Assembly: GCF_002355735.1 (NCBI RefSeq)
Contig: NZ_AP014879.1
Coordinates: 868,001-932,000, forward strand
From: Sulfuricaulis limicola
GTDB taxonomy: Bacteria; Pseudomonadota; Gammaproteobacteria; Acidiferrobacterales; Sulfurifustaceae
Length of the DNA: 64,000 nt
Reading direction: 5' to 3'
Under the pieces are notes generated by a model, which saw only the letters and a program-made list of their open reading frames with translations, ran no database searches and was not told where the DNA came from. The position numbers and the translations under genes were made by a program. Within the stretch, counting starts at the first letter, position 1, and each line of letters starts with the position of its first letter. Of this stretch, positions 19,782 to 28,098 are shown one piece after another.

Positions 19782-21893
19782 CTAGTTGGTCCATCGGCTG
19801 TAAGGGGTGCCCTGGCTACCCAGGGGCCGGTGGCAGCCGGACGCGGAACAGTCTGTCTGGCCCTGGTATCTTTCATAGTGGTTCAACGATTTCTTGTCCA
19901 TGGTGCCAAGATAGCTCGTGCCGCTTGCGTGGCAGCCTTTGCACCAGCCCGAACCGCTGCCCAGGCTGCCGTTGTGATTCATTGTCTGCGACGCAAAGCT
20001 GGTCGTGCTCTTGTGGCAAGAGTCGCAGTTCATGCTGGCGCCGGCAAGCAGCTGGGACTGATAGGGGATGTGGTTGGTGGGCGCGGCCAGCCCCGGACCA
20101 CCCTGGTAGTGGCAGGTGCTGCAGGTGCCCGGGCTGATGCCCGTGTGACTGAACGTGGCGCCGGCAAAGCTGGTGTAATTCTTGTGACAGGTATCGCACG
20201 AGGCCGTGGTCGCGACATGGTTGGCCGGCTTGCCCAGCGCGTTCCACTGGACGAAGGAGCCATTGTGGCAGGTCGAACACTGACCGGCGATGACGCCCTG
20301 GGTGGCCGAGTGCGTAAAGGTGGAGGTCGTGAACGTGCCTCCGGTCGAATGACAGGCATCGCACGACAAGGTCGTCGGGATGTGATTGCCCGGCTTGCCG
20401 GTGGCCTGGGAGCCGTTATGACAGGTGGCGCAGCCACCGGGCGTCACGCCGGTGTGATTGAAACCGGCGCCGGCAAACGTCACGTAGCCCGTGTGACAGG
20501 TGTCGCAGGAGGCCGTGGTGGCGACGTGGGTCGCATGTTTGCCCAGCGCGTTCCACTGGGTATAGGCGCCGTTGTGACAGGTGGAGCACTGGCCGGGGAT
20601 GACACCCTGCGTGGCGGAATGATTGAAGGACGAACTGGTAAACGTGCTGGCCGCCGAATGACAGGCGTCACACGACAACGACGTCGGGATGTGATTGGCG
20701 GGTTTCCCGGTCGCCTGCGAACCGTTATGACACGTGGCGCATGCGCCCGGCGTCACGCCGGCGTGGTTGAACGTCGCGCCGGCAAAGCTCGTGTAATTCT
20801 TGTGACAGGTGTCGCAGGAGGCCGTGGTGGCGACGTGGGCCGCATGTTTGCCCAGCGCATTCCACTGGGTATAGGCGCCGTTGTGACATGTGGAGCACTG
20901 ACCGGCGATGACACCCTGGGTAGCGCTGTGATTGAACGTTGAGGTCGTGAACGTGGTGCCCGTGCCATGACAGGCATCGCAGGATTGCGTGGTCGGAATA
21001 TGGTTGCCCGGTTTGCCGGTCGCCTGCGTGCCGTTGTGGCAGGTGGCGCAGGCACCCGGTGTGACGCCGCTGTGATTGAAGGTTGACCCGGCCATGACGA
21101 AGGACTGGAAACCGGAATGGCAGGTGTCGCACGAGGCCGTGGTGGCGACGTGGGCCGCATGTTTTCCCTGCGCGTTCCACTGGGTGAAGGAGCCGTTATG
21201 ACAGGTGGCGCATTGACCGGGGTTCACGCCCTGGGTGGCGGAATGGTTGAACCGGGACGTGGTAAACATGCCCCCGGTCGTGTGACATGCGTCGCAAGAG
21301 AGACTTGTTGGAATATGGTTGCCCGGTTTGCCGGTCGCCTGTGAACCGTTGTGACAGGTGGCACAGCTACCCGGTTTCACGTCCATGTGTGTGAATCTCG
21401 CGCTCATCCATGTGGTGGTGCGATGGCATGTGTCGCAGGGCTGGTTGGTGACCGGATGATTCGTCGGTTTGCCGGTGGCGATATTATTGTTATGGCACTG
21501 CGCGCACTGGTGTGGCATTACGCCGATGTGAGTGAACCGGGCCACCTTCCACGAAGCGGTCGAGGAATGACATTGGCTGCACGGCTGCATTGTCGGTATG
21601 TGATTCTGGGGTTTGATGGTGGTGGTCTGGATACGGCTGCCCGGGGTGTGGCAGGTTTCGCATTTTTTGGGCGTGCCCTTGAAGGTGCCCTGGACGTGGC
21701 AGGTTTCGCAGGGAATCTGCACATGTGCCCCGGTCAGCGGAAATCCCGTTTTCACGTGATCGAAACGCACATTGCGTTTGGCGTCGGCCGCCGGCGCGTC
21801 GCCGTGAGGAATGGCAAGCAGGAACAGACCCAGCATGGTAACGACGCCAATCCAGGACAAAAGTTTCCGGAAATTATGAGCTGAATCTTTCAT
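19782..21893 (-). CDS. Multiheme c-type cytochrome, 24 CXXCH plus one CX4CH
   Basis: 703 residues with a signal peptide ending near residue 36 (APAADAKR) and no lipobox. I count 24 CXXCH motifs and a final CSASGCH (CX4CH), so up to 25 covalent hemes. Many spare histidines (FNHSG, NHIPT, KHAAHVATT) could serve as distal ligands. The central part is a tandem array of a 103-residue unit carrying four hemes, including ASCDTCH, GACATCHNG, LSCDACH and GQCSTCHNG. Outside the hemes it is rich in Ser, Thr, Gly and Asn and poor in charge, as in cell-surface cytochromes. Its place beside a candidate porin suggests the outer or barrel-inserted wire; location is inferred. Confidence 0.93.
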   Translation of the reverse strand: MKDSAHNFRKLLSWIGVVTMLGLFLLAIPHGDAPAADAKRNVRFDHVKTGFPLTGAHVQIPCETCHVQGTFKGTPKKCETCHTPGSRIQTTTIKPQNHIPTMQPCSQCHSSTASWKVARFTHIGVMPHQCAQCHNNNIATGKPTNHPVTNQPCDTCHRTTTWMSARFTHMDVKPGSCATCHNGSQATGKPGNHIPTSLSCDACHTTGGMFTTSRFNHSATQGVNPGQCATCHNGSFTQWNAQGKHAAHVATTASCDTCHSGFQSFVMAGSTFNHSGVTPGACATCHNGTQATGKPGNHIPTTQSCDACHGTGTTFTTSTFNHSATQGVIAGQCSTCHNGAYTQWNALGKHAAHVATTASCDTCHKNYTSFAGATFNHAGVTPGACATCHNGSQATGKPANHIPTSLSCDACHSAASTFTSSSFNHSATQGVIPGQCSTCHNGAYTQWNALGKHATHVATTASCDTCHTGYVTFAGAGFNHTGVTPGGCATCHNGSQATGKPGNHIPTTLSCDACHSTGGTFTTSTFTHSATQGVIAGQCSTCHNGSFVQWNALGKPANHVATTASCDTCHKNYTSFAGATFSHTGISPGTCSTCHYQGGPGLAAPTNHIPYQSQLLAGASMNCDSCHKSTTSFASQTMNHNGSLGSGSGWCKGCHASGTSYLGTMDKKSLNHYERYQGQTDCSASGCHRPLGSQGTPYSRWTN
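20110..21340 (-). repeat. 309-bp tandem repeats inside the 25-site cytochrome gene
   Basis: A marker string (GCCGTGG in the CDTCH context) recurs at 20203, 20512, 20821 and 21136. The spacings are 309, 309 and 315 bases. Each unit encodes 103 residues with four heme sites. The near-identity of the units at DNA level points to recent amplification or ongoing homogenisation. Confidence 0.85.
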
Positions 21894-21917
21894 GATGGAT
21901 CTCCTCGACTGGCATTG

Positions 21918-23729
21918 TTAATGTCCCGGGGACACGCCACTGACTCCCGGGCGGATTTTCCTGAACGAACTGGTTACGTGACATTGCTCGCAGAGTTTCC
22001 CGAAACCGCCGTTATGCACGTCGTCGGCGTCATGACAACTGATGCAGGCGTTGCTCTGCGTTACCTTTCTCGGCATGGGTTTGGTGTGGCAGGCATCGCA
22101 GGCGATGCCTTTATGCCCACCGTCGAGCCTGAACGTGGTTTGTTTGTCGTGGTCGAAACGCCAGGATTCCCACGAGGAAGCGTTATGGCAGGTTTCGCAG
22201 CGTGGCCCCAGCTTGTACTTGTGCTTGTCGTCCTTCTCGTGGCAGCTGACGCAGGCGATGCCGGCGTCCTTGAAGGCCGGCGTTTTGTGGCATTCCTTGC
22301 ATTCGACCTTGGCGTGTTTTCCCAGTAGCGGGAAGCGGGTCAGTCCGTGGTCGATCCTGGCCACCTTCCAGTCACGCTCGTTGTGACAGGACTCGCATTT
22401 GTTGCCTTCCTGGCCCTTGTGCTTGTCGTCCTTTTCGTGGCAGGCGATGCAGGTCGTTGGCAGTTTTTCCTTGAACAGGGAGCCGATGTGGCATGATTCG
22501 CACTTGGCCTCGGCATGCTTGCCCCGCAACGGGTATTTGGTGTCCCGGTCATGATTGAAAGCGGTGGTCTTCCAGCTTTTTTCGACGTGGCAGGACTCGC
22601 ATTTTTCACCGAATTGGCCCTTGTGTCCGTTGCGGTCGTCATCCTTCTTGTGGCAGGCGACACATGCGCTCTTGAGCTTCTCCTGGTACAGGAAGCCGGT
22701 GTGGCAGCTGTCACATTTGGCCGCAAGATGCTTGCCGCGCAGCGGGTATTTGGTGTCGCGGTCATGGTTGAAAATGGAAATGCCCCAGTCTTTTTCCGTA
22801 TGGCAGGACTGGCACTTCTCGCCGAAACGGCCTTTATGTCCTTTCTTGTCATCGTCGGCCTTGTGACAGGCGACGCAGGCGGTTTTCAGTTTTTCCTTGT
22901 ATAAAAATCCGGTGTGGCAGCTGTCACACTTGGCCTGCAGGTGCTTGCCCCGCAGCGGGTATTTGGTGTCGCGGTCATGGTTGAAAATGCTCGTCTTCCA
23001 GTCGCGGTCGCTGTGGCAGGATTCGCATTTCGTGCCGTACCGGCCCTTGTGTTCGTCGTCTTTCTTGTGACAGGCGACGCAGGCCGTCGGCGCGCCCTTG
23101 AATTTCGGATCCGCATGACAATCCTTGCAGATGACATCACGGTGCTTCCCGGTGAGCGGGAACTTGGTCTTGCTGTGATCAAAGAGGGTTTTCTTCCAGT
23201 CGCTTTCCTGGTGGCAGTCGGCACACTGCGTTCCGAGGCTGCCCTTGTGTTTGTCGTCTTTCCTGTGACAGGCAAAGCAATCCGACGGCGCATCGCGGAA
23301 TTTTGTTTTTGGTTTGTGGCAATCGCGGCACAGAACTTTCGCATCCGCATGCCCGCCCTTCAGCAGGAAGTCCGTGAGCTTGTGGTCGAAGGATTTTTCA
23401 TCCACCGGGGCGATATTCATCGTGCGTCCCTTATGTTCCGTATGGCAGGCGCGGCATTCCTGCTCCGGGATGCGACCGTGGTGTCCCTGTTTCTGTGCAA
23501 CGTCCCTGGCGACGTCCTTGTGACAATCCAGGCACAGGGCGTTCTGGGCGGATTTCTTGAAGCGCGCGTGACAGTTTTTGCAATCGCCCTCGAGGTCCGC
23601 GTGGCCCTCGATGACCTTGCCGGGCATCAGCACGGATTCGAGCGAATCGGCGTATGAGCCGGTCGGCAGGCAGAAGCTGGAAAGTCCCATGATCAGCCAT
23701 GCGAATAATGTCCGCGCCAAGCAAGCCAT
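21918..23729 (-). CDS. 24-heme c-type cytochrome, Lys-rich, probably periplasmic
   Basis: 603 residues with a signal peptide ending near residue 27 (GSYADS). I count 24 CXXCH motifs. A repeating unit of 71 residues with three hemes runs through the middle, with CDSCHTGFLY, ACVACHKxDD and EKCxSCH, followed by FNHDRDTKYPLRGKH. The regular spacing is like that of DmsE/MtrA- or NrfB-type wires but much longer. The protein is strongly basic (Lys/His), unlike the adjacent 25-site cytochrome. It lies 11 bases after the cytochrome b gene and 24 before the second multiheme gene. Most simply it is the periplasmic wire that takes electrons to or from the membrane cytochrome b. Confidence 0.93.
   Translation of the reverse strand: MACLARTLFAWLIMGLSSFCLPTGSYADSLESVLMPGKVIEGHADLEGDCKNCHARFKKSAQNALCLDCHKDVARDVAQKQGHHGRIPEQECRACHTEHKGRTMNIAPVDEKSFDHKLTDFLLKGGHADAKVLCRDCHKPKTKFRDAPSDCFACHRKDDKHKGSLGTQCADCHQESDWKKTLFDHSKTKFPLTGKHRDVICKDCHADPKFKGAPTACVACHKKDDEHKGRYGTKCESCHSDRDWKTSIFNHDRDTKYPLRGKHLQAKCDSCHTGFLYKEKLKTACVACHKADDDKKGHKGRFGEKCQSCHTEKDWGISIFNHDRDTKYPLRGKHLAAKCDSCHTGFLYQEKLKSACVACHKKDDDRNGHKGQFGEKCESCHVEKSWKTTAFNHDRDTKYPLRGKHAEAKCESCHIGSLFKEKLPTTCIACHEKDDKHKGQEGNKCESCHNERDWKVARIDHGLTRFPLLGKHAKVECKECHKTPAFKDAGIACVSCHEKDDKHKYKLGPRCETCHNASSWESWRFDHDKQTTFRLDGGHKGIACDACHTKPMPRKVTQSNACISCHDADDVHNGGFGKLCEQCHVTSSFRKIRPGVSGVSPGH
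22330..23170 (-). repeat. 213-bp tandem repeats inside the 24-heme cytochrome gene
   Basis: The string GGGTATTTGG recurs at 22531, 22744 and 22957, exactly 213 bases apart, with more diverged copies on both sides. Each unit encodes 71 residues and three heme sites. Unit length and heme count differ from those of the neighbouring cytochrome, so the two genes were amplified independently. Confidence 0.8.
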
Positions 23730-23740
23730 CCCCGGTCAGA

Positions 23741-24649
23741 TCAGTACATGTGCACGGCGATGACATGCGCGATCCCGCTGATGATCAGCATGAATACAAA
23801 CGGAACATGGAGCACGTGCCACAGCGAGAACAGCCGCTCATAGGCGCTGAATCTGGCCACGTCGATGATGGCATCCAGGTAGTGACGGATGGCCATCTTT
23901 CCGGCGACCAGGCGCTTCTCCAGCTTGTCGGTGTCCCAGGCATGTTTACGGGCATGGTCACGACCGAGGCGCTTCAGTTCTCTGGTTACCAGGTGATAGG
24001 TCCATCTGGCGCGCATGCCCACGGTGACGAACAGCCAGAAGCGGGACCACGCGCTTGTGTGTTCGCCGAGCGTGGAGGCTTCGAATGCCTTGAGCCGGGC
24101 TTCGAGATGCGGGGCAAAATGGAATTTGGATTTGACATCGCCGCCGACGATGCCGAGATTCGTCTGCACCTCCTGCAGGGTGGCACTGCGGCCGTACAGC
24201 CCATGGTGAATCTTGCGGTAGATGACCCGGCCGATGATGCCGCTGCCGGCGACCAGGACCATGCAGCTCAGCGCCACGATCGCGTTCACCGATCCGGCGC
24301 GGAACGTGGAATGAAACAGGATCAGGGTCGGTCCCGTGATGCCGAGGAACATGTGCAGGCGGAACCAGTGCCTGGTCGGCCCCCAGTTGTGCATGAAGCG
24401 GATATGCTTGCGCAGCGAGTAGAGTAGCAGCGTCAGCATCATGAGGCCGCCGACGACGCCGAGGTAATAACCGAAATCGTCACCGGCCTCGTAGTAACCG
24501 CCGTTTCTGACGGCCCATCCGGCTATGACGAGCAAAGCCAGCACCGGCCATAGCCAGATGCGCAGCGACGCATCGCGGGTTTCTTTTTTGGCGGCGGCGG
24601 GCCGTGGCACGGCCTGACTGGCACGCATGACTGCTTGTTGCTGACTCAT
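23741..24649 (-). CDS. Inner-membrane cytochrome b, ferric-reductase-like
   Basis: 302 residues with five hydrophobic segments, at about 32-50, 60-80, 95-118, 122-146 and 274-300. Histidines are placed as for two membrane hemes: RLHMF and LFHST in segment 3, and LWHVLH and AHVIAVH in the last segment. The pattern resembles ferric-reductase/cytochrome b folds. A charged loop of about 110 residues containing KIHHGLYGRS sits between segments 4 and 5. It is first in the operon with both multiheme cytochromes and the porin candidate. It probably exchanges electrons between the quinone pool or a soluble partner and the 24-heme cytochrome. Exact family not certain. Confidence 0.82.
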   Translation of the reverse strand: MSQQQAVMRASQAVPRPAAAKKETRDASLRIWLWPVLALLVIAGWAVRNGGYYEAGDDFGYYLGVVGGLMMLTLLLYSLRKHIRFMHNWGPTRHWFRLHMFLGITGPTLILFHSTFRAGSVNAIVALSCMVLVAGSGIIGRVIYRKIHHGLYGRSATLQEVQTNLGIVGGDVKSKFHFAPHLEARLKAFEASTLGEHTSAWSRFWLFVTVGMRARWTYHLVTRELKRLGRDHARKHAWDTDKLEKRLVAGKMAIRHYLDAIIDVARFSAYERLFSLWHVLHVPFVFMLIISGIAHVIAVHMY

Positions 24650-24900
24650 CTTCTCCCTCTATTGCCGACCACCTTCCGGGAAGAGGTGGGTCATTTTTAT
24701 GATCTATTCTTGCTTACGGAGCCCCGCGGCGGTTTGCCGCAGACATTCCGGGGCCTGAAAAAACCATTGGTTTCATGCAATTAAAGAGTAGACGACGGCC
24801 CAAGACCACGCTAAACCGTATGAACCGTATGTATTAGCTGACGAACGGAGGCGGTTTTGCCCCAGGCCCCTGGCTGGGCCGGGGTAAGCTGCAAGATGTC
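24650..24900. promoter_or_regulatory. Divergent promoter region of the cytochrome operon and the ferredoxin-flavoprotein
   Basis: 251 bases between divergent genes. Several hairpins are visible. One is CCTTCCGGGAAGAGG near 24670. Another is a GC-rich palindrome, CCCCAGGCCCCTGGCTGGGG-like, at about 24859-24886, just ahead of the rightward start at 24901. That gene lacks a clear Shine-Dalgarno site, so the hairpin could affect its translation. No clear -35/-10 pair or known operator was identified. Confidence 0.45.
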
Positions 24901-26202
24901 ATGACAACTGATTTTATCGTTTATCTGCTGTATTTGGCGCCGCTGACCGTGGTGCTGTTCTTTTATCTGCGCCGGCACAAGAAAAAGGAACAACACCATG
25001 TCATGCAGATGCAGCAGGCTGTCGAAGCGGGGCTCACGGAACCGGCCTCGTTGCATCCGGTGTTCGACCCGCGGCGCTGTCTCGGTTCCGGCGCCTGCGT
25101 CAAGGCCTGCCCGGAGGGCGCGATCGGGATCATCAGGGGCAAGGGGCATCTGGTGAAACCGGCCGTGTGTATCGGTCACGGCGCCTGCGCCGCGTCCTGT
25201 CCGCACGACGCCATCACGCTCGTGTTCGGCACCGCCAAGCGCGGCATGGATATTCCCCAGGTCAATCCGAATTTCGAAACCAATGTCCCGGGCCTGTACA
25301 TCGCCGGAGAGCTGGGTGGCATGGGGCTTATCCGCAAGGCGGTGGATCAGGGGCGTCAGGCCATCGAATCCATTCGCAAGGGGAAGAAAGGCAGCGCGCC
25401 GCTGGATGTGGTCGTCATTGGCGCCGGGCCGGCGGGTATCGCGGCCTCGCTCGCGGCGCTGGAGCACAAGCTGAAATTCGTCACGCTGGAGCAGGAAGAC
25501 TCGCTGGGGGGCACGGTATACCACTATCCGCGCAACAAGATCGTCATGACCGCGCCGATGCAGTTGCCGATACTGGGCAAGGTGAAAATGAGCGAGATCA
25601 GCAAGGAAGCGCTGATGGAATTCTGGCAGGGGGTGGTGAAGAAGACCGGCCTCAAGCTGAATTTCAGCGAGCGCATGGAAACGATCTCGAAGAACGTAAA
25701 TGGTTTTACCGTAAAAACCTCGCGAGGTTCCTACAACACCAAAGCGGTGCTGCTGGCCATCGGCCGGCGCGGTACGCCGCGCAAGCTGGAGGTGCCGGGA
25801 GAGGAGCTGCCCAAGGTGGTCTATCGTCTCATCGATCCGGAGCAATACCGCAACCAGCAGGTGCTGGTGGTGGGTGGCGGCGACAGCGCGCTGGAAGCGG
25901 CGCTGGCGCTGGCCGATGAACCCGGAACCGGGGTGACACTTTCCTATCGTGGCGAGGCCTTCGGGCGCGTGAAGGAGAAGAATCGTCAGCGCCTGCAGGA
26001 GGCGGAGAAGAATGGCCGGATAAGGGTATTGTTGCAGTCGAACGTAAAGAAAATCGATCCGGACAAGGTCACACTGGATCATGCCGGAAAAATGATTGAG
26101 ATCAAAAACAGCGCTGTCATCGTCAGCGCCGGCGGCGTGCTGCCAACACCGTTCCTGAAAGAGATCGGGGTGATGGTGGAAACGAAGTTCGGAACGGCGT
26201 GA
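24901..26202 (+). CDS. Membrane-anchored ferredoxin / thioredoxin-reductase-like flavoprotein
   Basis: 433 residues. An N-terminal membrane segment (about 5-22) is followed by two iron-sulfur motifs, CLGSGACVKACP and CIGHGACAASCP. Both lack the second Cys of a standard CX2CX2CX3CP and carry Ser or His there. A piece reading ETNVPGLYIAGELGGMGL follows; this normally ends the FAD domain of thioredoxin-reductase-like enzymes. The FAD Rossmann motif VVVIGAGPAGIAAS and the NAD(P) motif VLVVGGGDSALEAA come only later. The protein ends after IVSAGGVLPTP, where the missing piece would normally follow, so the fold looks circularly permuted. It diverges from the multiheme operon and could link NAD(P)H to that chain; this is inference. 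Confidence 0.85.
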   Translation: MTTDFIVYLLYLAPLTVVLFFYLRRHKKKEQHHVMQMQQAVEAGLTEPASLHPVFDPRRCLGSGACVKACPEGAIGIIRGKGHLVKPAVCIGHGACAASCPHDAITLVFGTAKRGMDIPQVNPNFETNVPGLYIAGELGGMGLIRKAVDQGRQAIESIRKGKKGSAPLDVVVIGAGPAGIAASLAALEHKLKFVTLEQEDSLGGTVYHYPRNKIVMTAPMQLPILGKVKMSEISKEALMEFWQGVVKKTGLKLNFSERMETISKNVNGFTVKTSRGSYNTKAVLLAIGRRGTPRKLEVPGEELPKVVYRLIDPEQYRNQQVLVVGGGDSALEAALALADEPGTGVTLSYRGEAFGRVKEKNRQRLQEAEKNGRIRVLLQSNVKKIDPDKVTLDHAGKMIEIKNSAVIVSAGGVLPTPFLKEIGVMVETKFGTA

Positions 26203-26227
26203 ATTCCTCTCCCGGGGAAGGTCGGGG

Positions 26228-26749
26228 CTAGGACAATTCCTTGATCAGCGGTGCCAGCTTCTGCTCCCATACTTCCGGCGTGATCGGGCCGATCTGCTTG
26301 TAGCGGATCACGCCCTGTTTGTCGATGACGAAGGTTTCCGGCACGCCATAGACGCCGAGATCGATCCCCAGCCGTCCGTCGTTGTCCATGAGGCTCAGCT
26401 CGTAAGGGTTGCCGAGGCTGCCGAGCCACCCGAGCGCATCCTCGCGCTTGTCTTTGTAGTTGAGCCCGATAATGGTCACGGCCTTGCGCCCGGTGAGTTC
26501 ATTAAGATAGGGATGTTCCTGGCGGCAGGCGACACACCACGAGGCCCAGACGTTGAGCAGATAGGCGCGTCCGAGCAGATCGTCGCGTCCGACCTTGCGT
26601 GCGGGATCGGTGACCGTGGCGAGTGAAAAGGCCGGCAGGGATTTCCCGATCAGTGGCGAAGGAATTCTGCGCGGGTCGAGATTGAGACCGTAGGCGAGCA
26701 GCAGGCCCAGTGCCACGAAGATAACCAGCGGGACGACATACTTTTTCAT
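26228..26749 (-). CDS. ccmG: Thiol-disulfide interchange protein CcmG/DsbE
   Basis: 173 residues. A membrane anchor (about 5-22) is followed by a thioredoxin fold. The active site is WASWCVACRQEHP, and the cis-Pro region reads YGVPETFVIDKQG. The CcmG-specific IPSPLIGKSLPAFSL segment precedes it. It reduces apocytochrome c or CcmH in the periplasm. The start overlaps the ccmE stop as ATGA, so ccmF, which normally lies between ccmE and ccmG, is missing from this operon. It is the last gene of the leftward ccm block. Confidence 0.95.
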   Translation of the reverse strand: MKKYVVPLVIFVALGLLLAYGLNLDPRRIPSPLIGKSLPAFSLATVTDPARKVGRDDLLGRAYLLNVWASWCVACRQEHPYLNELTGRKAVTIIGLNYKDKREDALGWLGSLGNPYELSLMDNDGRLGIDLGVYGVPETFVIDKQGVIRYKQIGPITPEVWEQKLAPLIKELS

Positions 26750-27204
26750 GGCTTTTTCATTTCTTTGCCAGCCGCGTACGACCCGCCCTGCAGGGCCTGC
26801 GCCGCTTCCGGCGGCATGTATTTTTCGTCGTGCTTGGCGAGCACTTCACTTGCCACAAACCGGTTTCCGTCCTGCAAGCGGCCCTGCGCCACCACGCCCT
26901 GGCCCTCGCGGAACAGATCGGGCAGCAGGCCTTCGTAGTGCACCGGCAGTTTCTTGTTGAGGTCGGTGATGATGAAGTCCACTTTCAGTCCGTCAGCGGA
27001 GCGCTTCACCGATCCCTGCTCCACCAGCCCGCCGATGCGGATGGTTTGGCCGGGAGCAATGCTGACCTTGCCTTCCAGAATTTCCGTGGGCGAATGAAAG
27101 AACACCAGGTTCTTGTTGAAGGCATTCAGCACCAACAGGGTGGCGACCGTCAGTCCGACGACGCCGGAAACGATTATGGCCAGCCGCTTGTGTCTTGTCT
27201 TCAT
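26746..27204 (-). CDS. ccmE: Heme chaperone CcmE
   Basis: 152 residues, inner-membrane anchored at about 8-28, with a periplasmic OB-fold domain. The covalent heme-binding His is in LAKHDEKYMPPE near residue 128. Other family blocks are GQTIRIGGLVEQGSV and FIITDLNKKLPVHYEGLLPDLF. It receives heme from CcmC and passes it to CcmF. It overlaps ccmD at its start and ccmG at its end by four bases each. Confidence 0.96.
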   Translation of the reverse strand: MKTRHKRLAIIVSGVVGLTVATLLVLNAFNKNLVFFHSPTEILEGKVSIAPGQTIRIGGLVEQGSVKRSADGLKVDFIITDLNKKLPVHYEGLLPDLFREGQGVVAQGRLQDGNRFVASEVLAKHDEKYMPPEAAQALQGGSYAAGKEMKKP

Positions 27205-27371
27205 CGGGTTTGTTCCTTGAGGCGCATGAATTCACGCAGCTGGCGCCGCACCGCTTGGCGGCGGCGCAACGGCAGGTAGAGGTTCAGAATCAGGATCAGC
27301 GCGGCCAGTCCGTAGGAACTCCATACGTACAGGCCATAGCCGCCCATGGCAAAGAATTCCGTCCAGTTCAT
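27201..27371 (-). CDS. ccmD: Heme exporter protein CcmD
   Basis: 56 residues from the ATG at 27371, which overlaps the ccmC stop as ATGA. It begins MNWTEFFAMGGYGLYVWSSY, the typical CcmD N-terminus, followed by one membrane segment and a basic C-terminal tail (PLRRRQAVRRQL). CcmD helps release holo-CcmE from CcmABC. Longer in-frame extensions upstream lie inside ccmC and are rejected. Confidence 0.93.
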   Translation of the reverse strand: MNWTEFFAMGGYGLYVWSSYGLAALILILNLYLPLRRRQAVRRQLREFMRLKEQTR

Positions 27372-28096
27372 GGTTTGGACTCCAGCATATCGGCGACCCA
27401 GCCGGTATGACGCTCGCGCTCCAGGATTTCGTTGCGCATGCGCAGCAGCGCCACGGCGACAAAATAGAAGGTGAAGGCGAAGGCCATCAGCAGCAGGGGC
27501 GCGATCATGCTTGGATGAATCGAAGGCGTGCCGACCTTGCTCACCGAGGCCGGCTGGTGCAGGGTGTTCCACCACTCCACGGAGAAATGGATCACGGGAA
27601 TGTTGACCACGCCTACCAGCGCCAGGATGGCGGCGGCACGCGCCGCACGGCGGGGGTCGTCAATGCTGGCCTGCAGTGCCATGTAGCCTATGTACAGGAA
27701 AAACAGGATAAGTTCCGAGGTCAGGCGCGCGTCCCAGACCCACCAGGCACCCCACATCGGTTTGCCCCAGAGCGAACCGGTGGCGAGCGCGAGGAAGGTG
27801 AACGAGGCGCCGATGGGCGCGCAGCTGCTGGCGAAAATTTCCGCCAGCTTGATGTTCCACACCAGCGCCACCGCGCCGGCGCCGGCCATGAGCACGTAGA
27901 TGAACATGGACATCCAGGCCGCCGGCACGTGGATGAACATGATGCGGTAGCTTTCCCCCTGCTGGTAATCCGCCGGGGCGACGAACAGGCCCAGGTAAAG
28001 ACCCGCCAGCAGCAGCACCGCAGTGACGGCGGCGGTCCACGGGATCAGTTGTCCGGCGAGGGAATAGAAGAATTTGGGTGAGGCGTATTTATGCAT
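27368..28096 (-). CDS. ccmC: Heme exporter permease CcmC
   Basis: 242 residues with six membrane segments. The tryptophan-rich WWD motif reads PMWGAWWVWDARLTSELIL, flanked by conserved His-containing loops (MFIHVPAAWMS and VIHFSVEWWNTLHQP). CcmC loads heme onto CcmE. It lies two bases after the ccmB stop and overlaps ccmD by four bases. Confidence 0.96.
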   Translation of the reverse strand: MHKYASPKFFYSLAGQLIPWTAAVTAVLLLAGLYLGLFVAPADYQQGESYRIMFIHVPAAWMSMFIYVLMAGAGAVALVWNIKLAEIFASSCAPIGASFTFLALATGSLWGKPMWGAWWVWDARLTSELILFFLYIGYMALQASIDDPRRAARAAAILALVGVVNIPVIHFSVEWWNTLHQPASVSKVGTPSIHPSMIAPLLLMAFAFTFYFVAVALLRMRNEILERERHTGWVADMLESKP

Positions 28097-28098
28097 GC

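Noticed and set aside
20110-21340. Regular ~300-bp repeats that could suggest a CRISPR or satellite array
   Set aside because: The repeats are in frame and encode heme motifs throughout; there are no short direct repeats with unique spacers.
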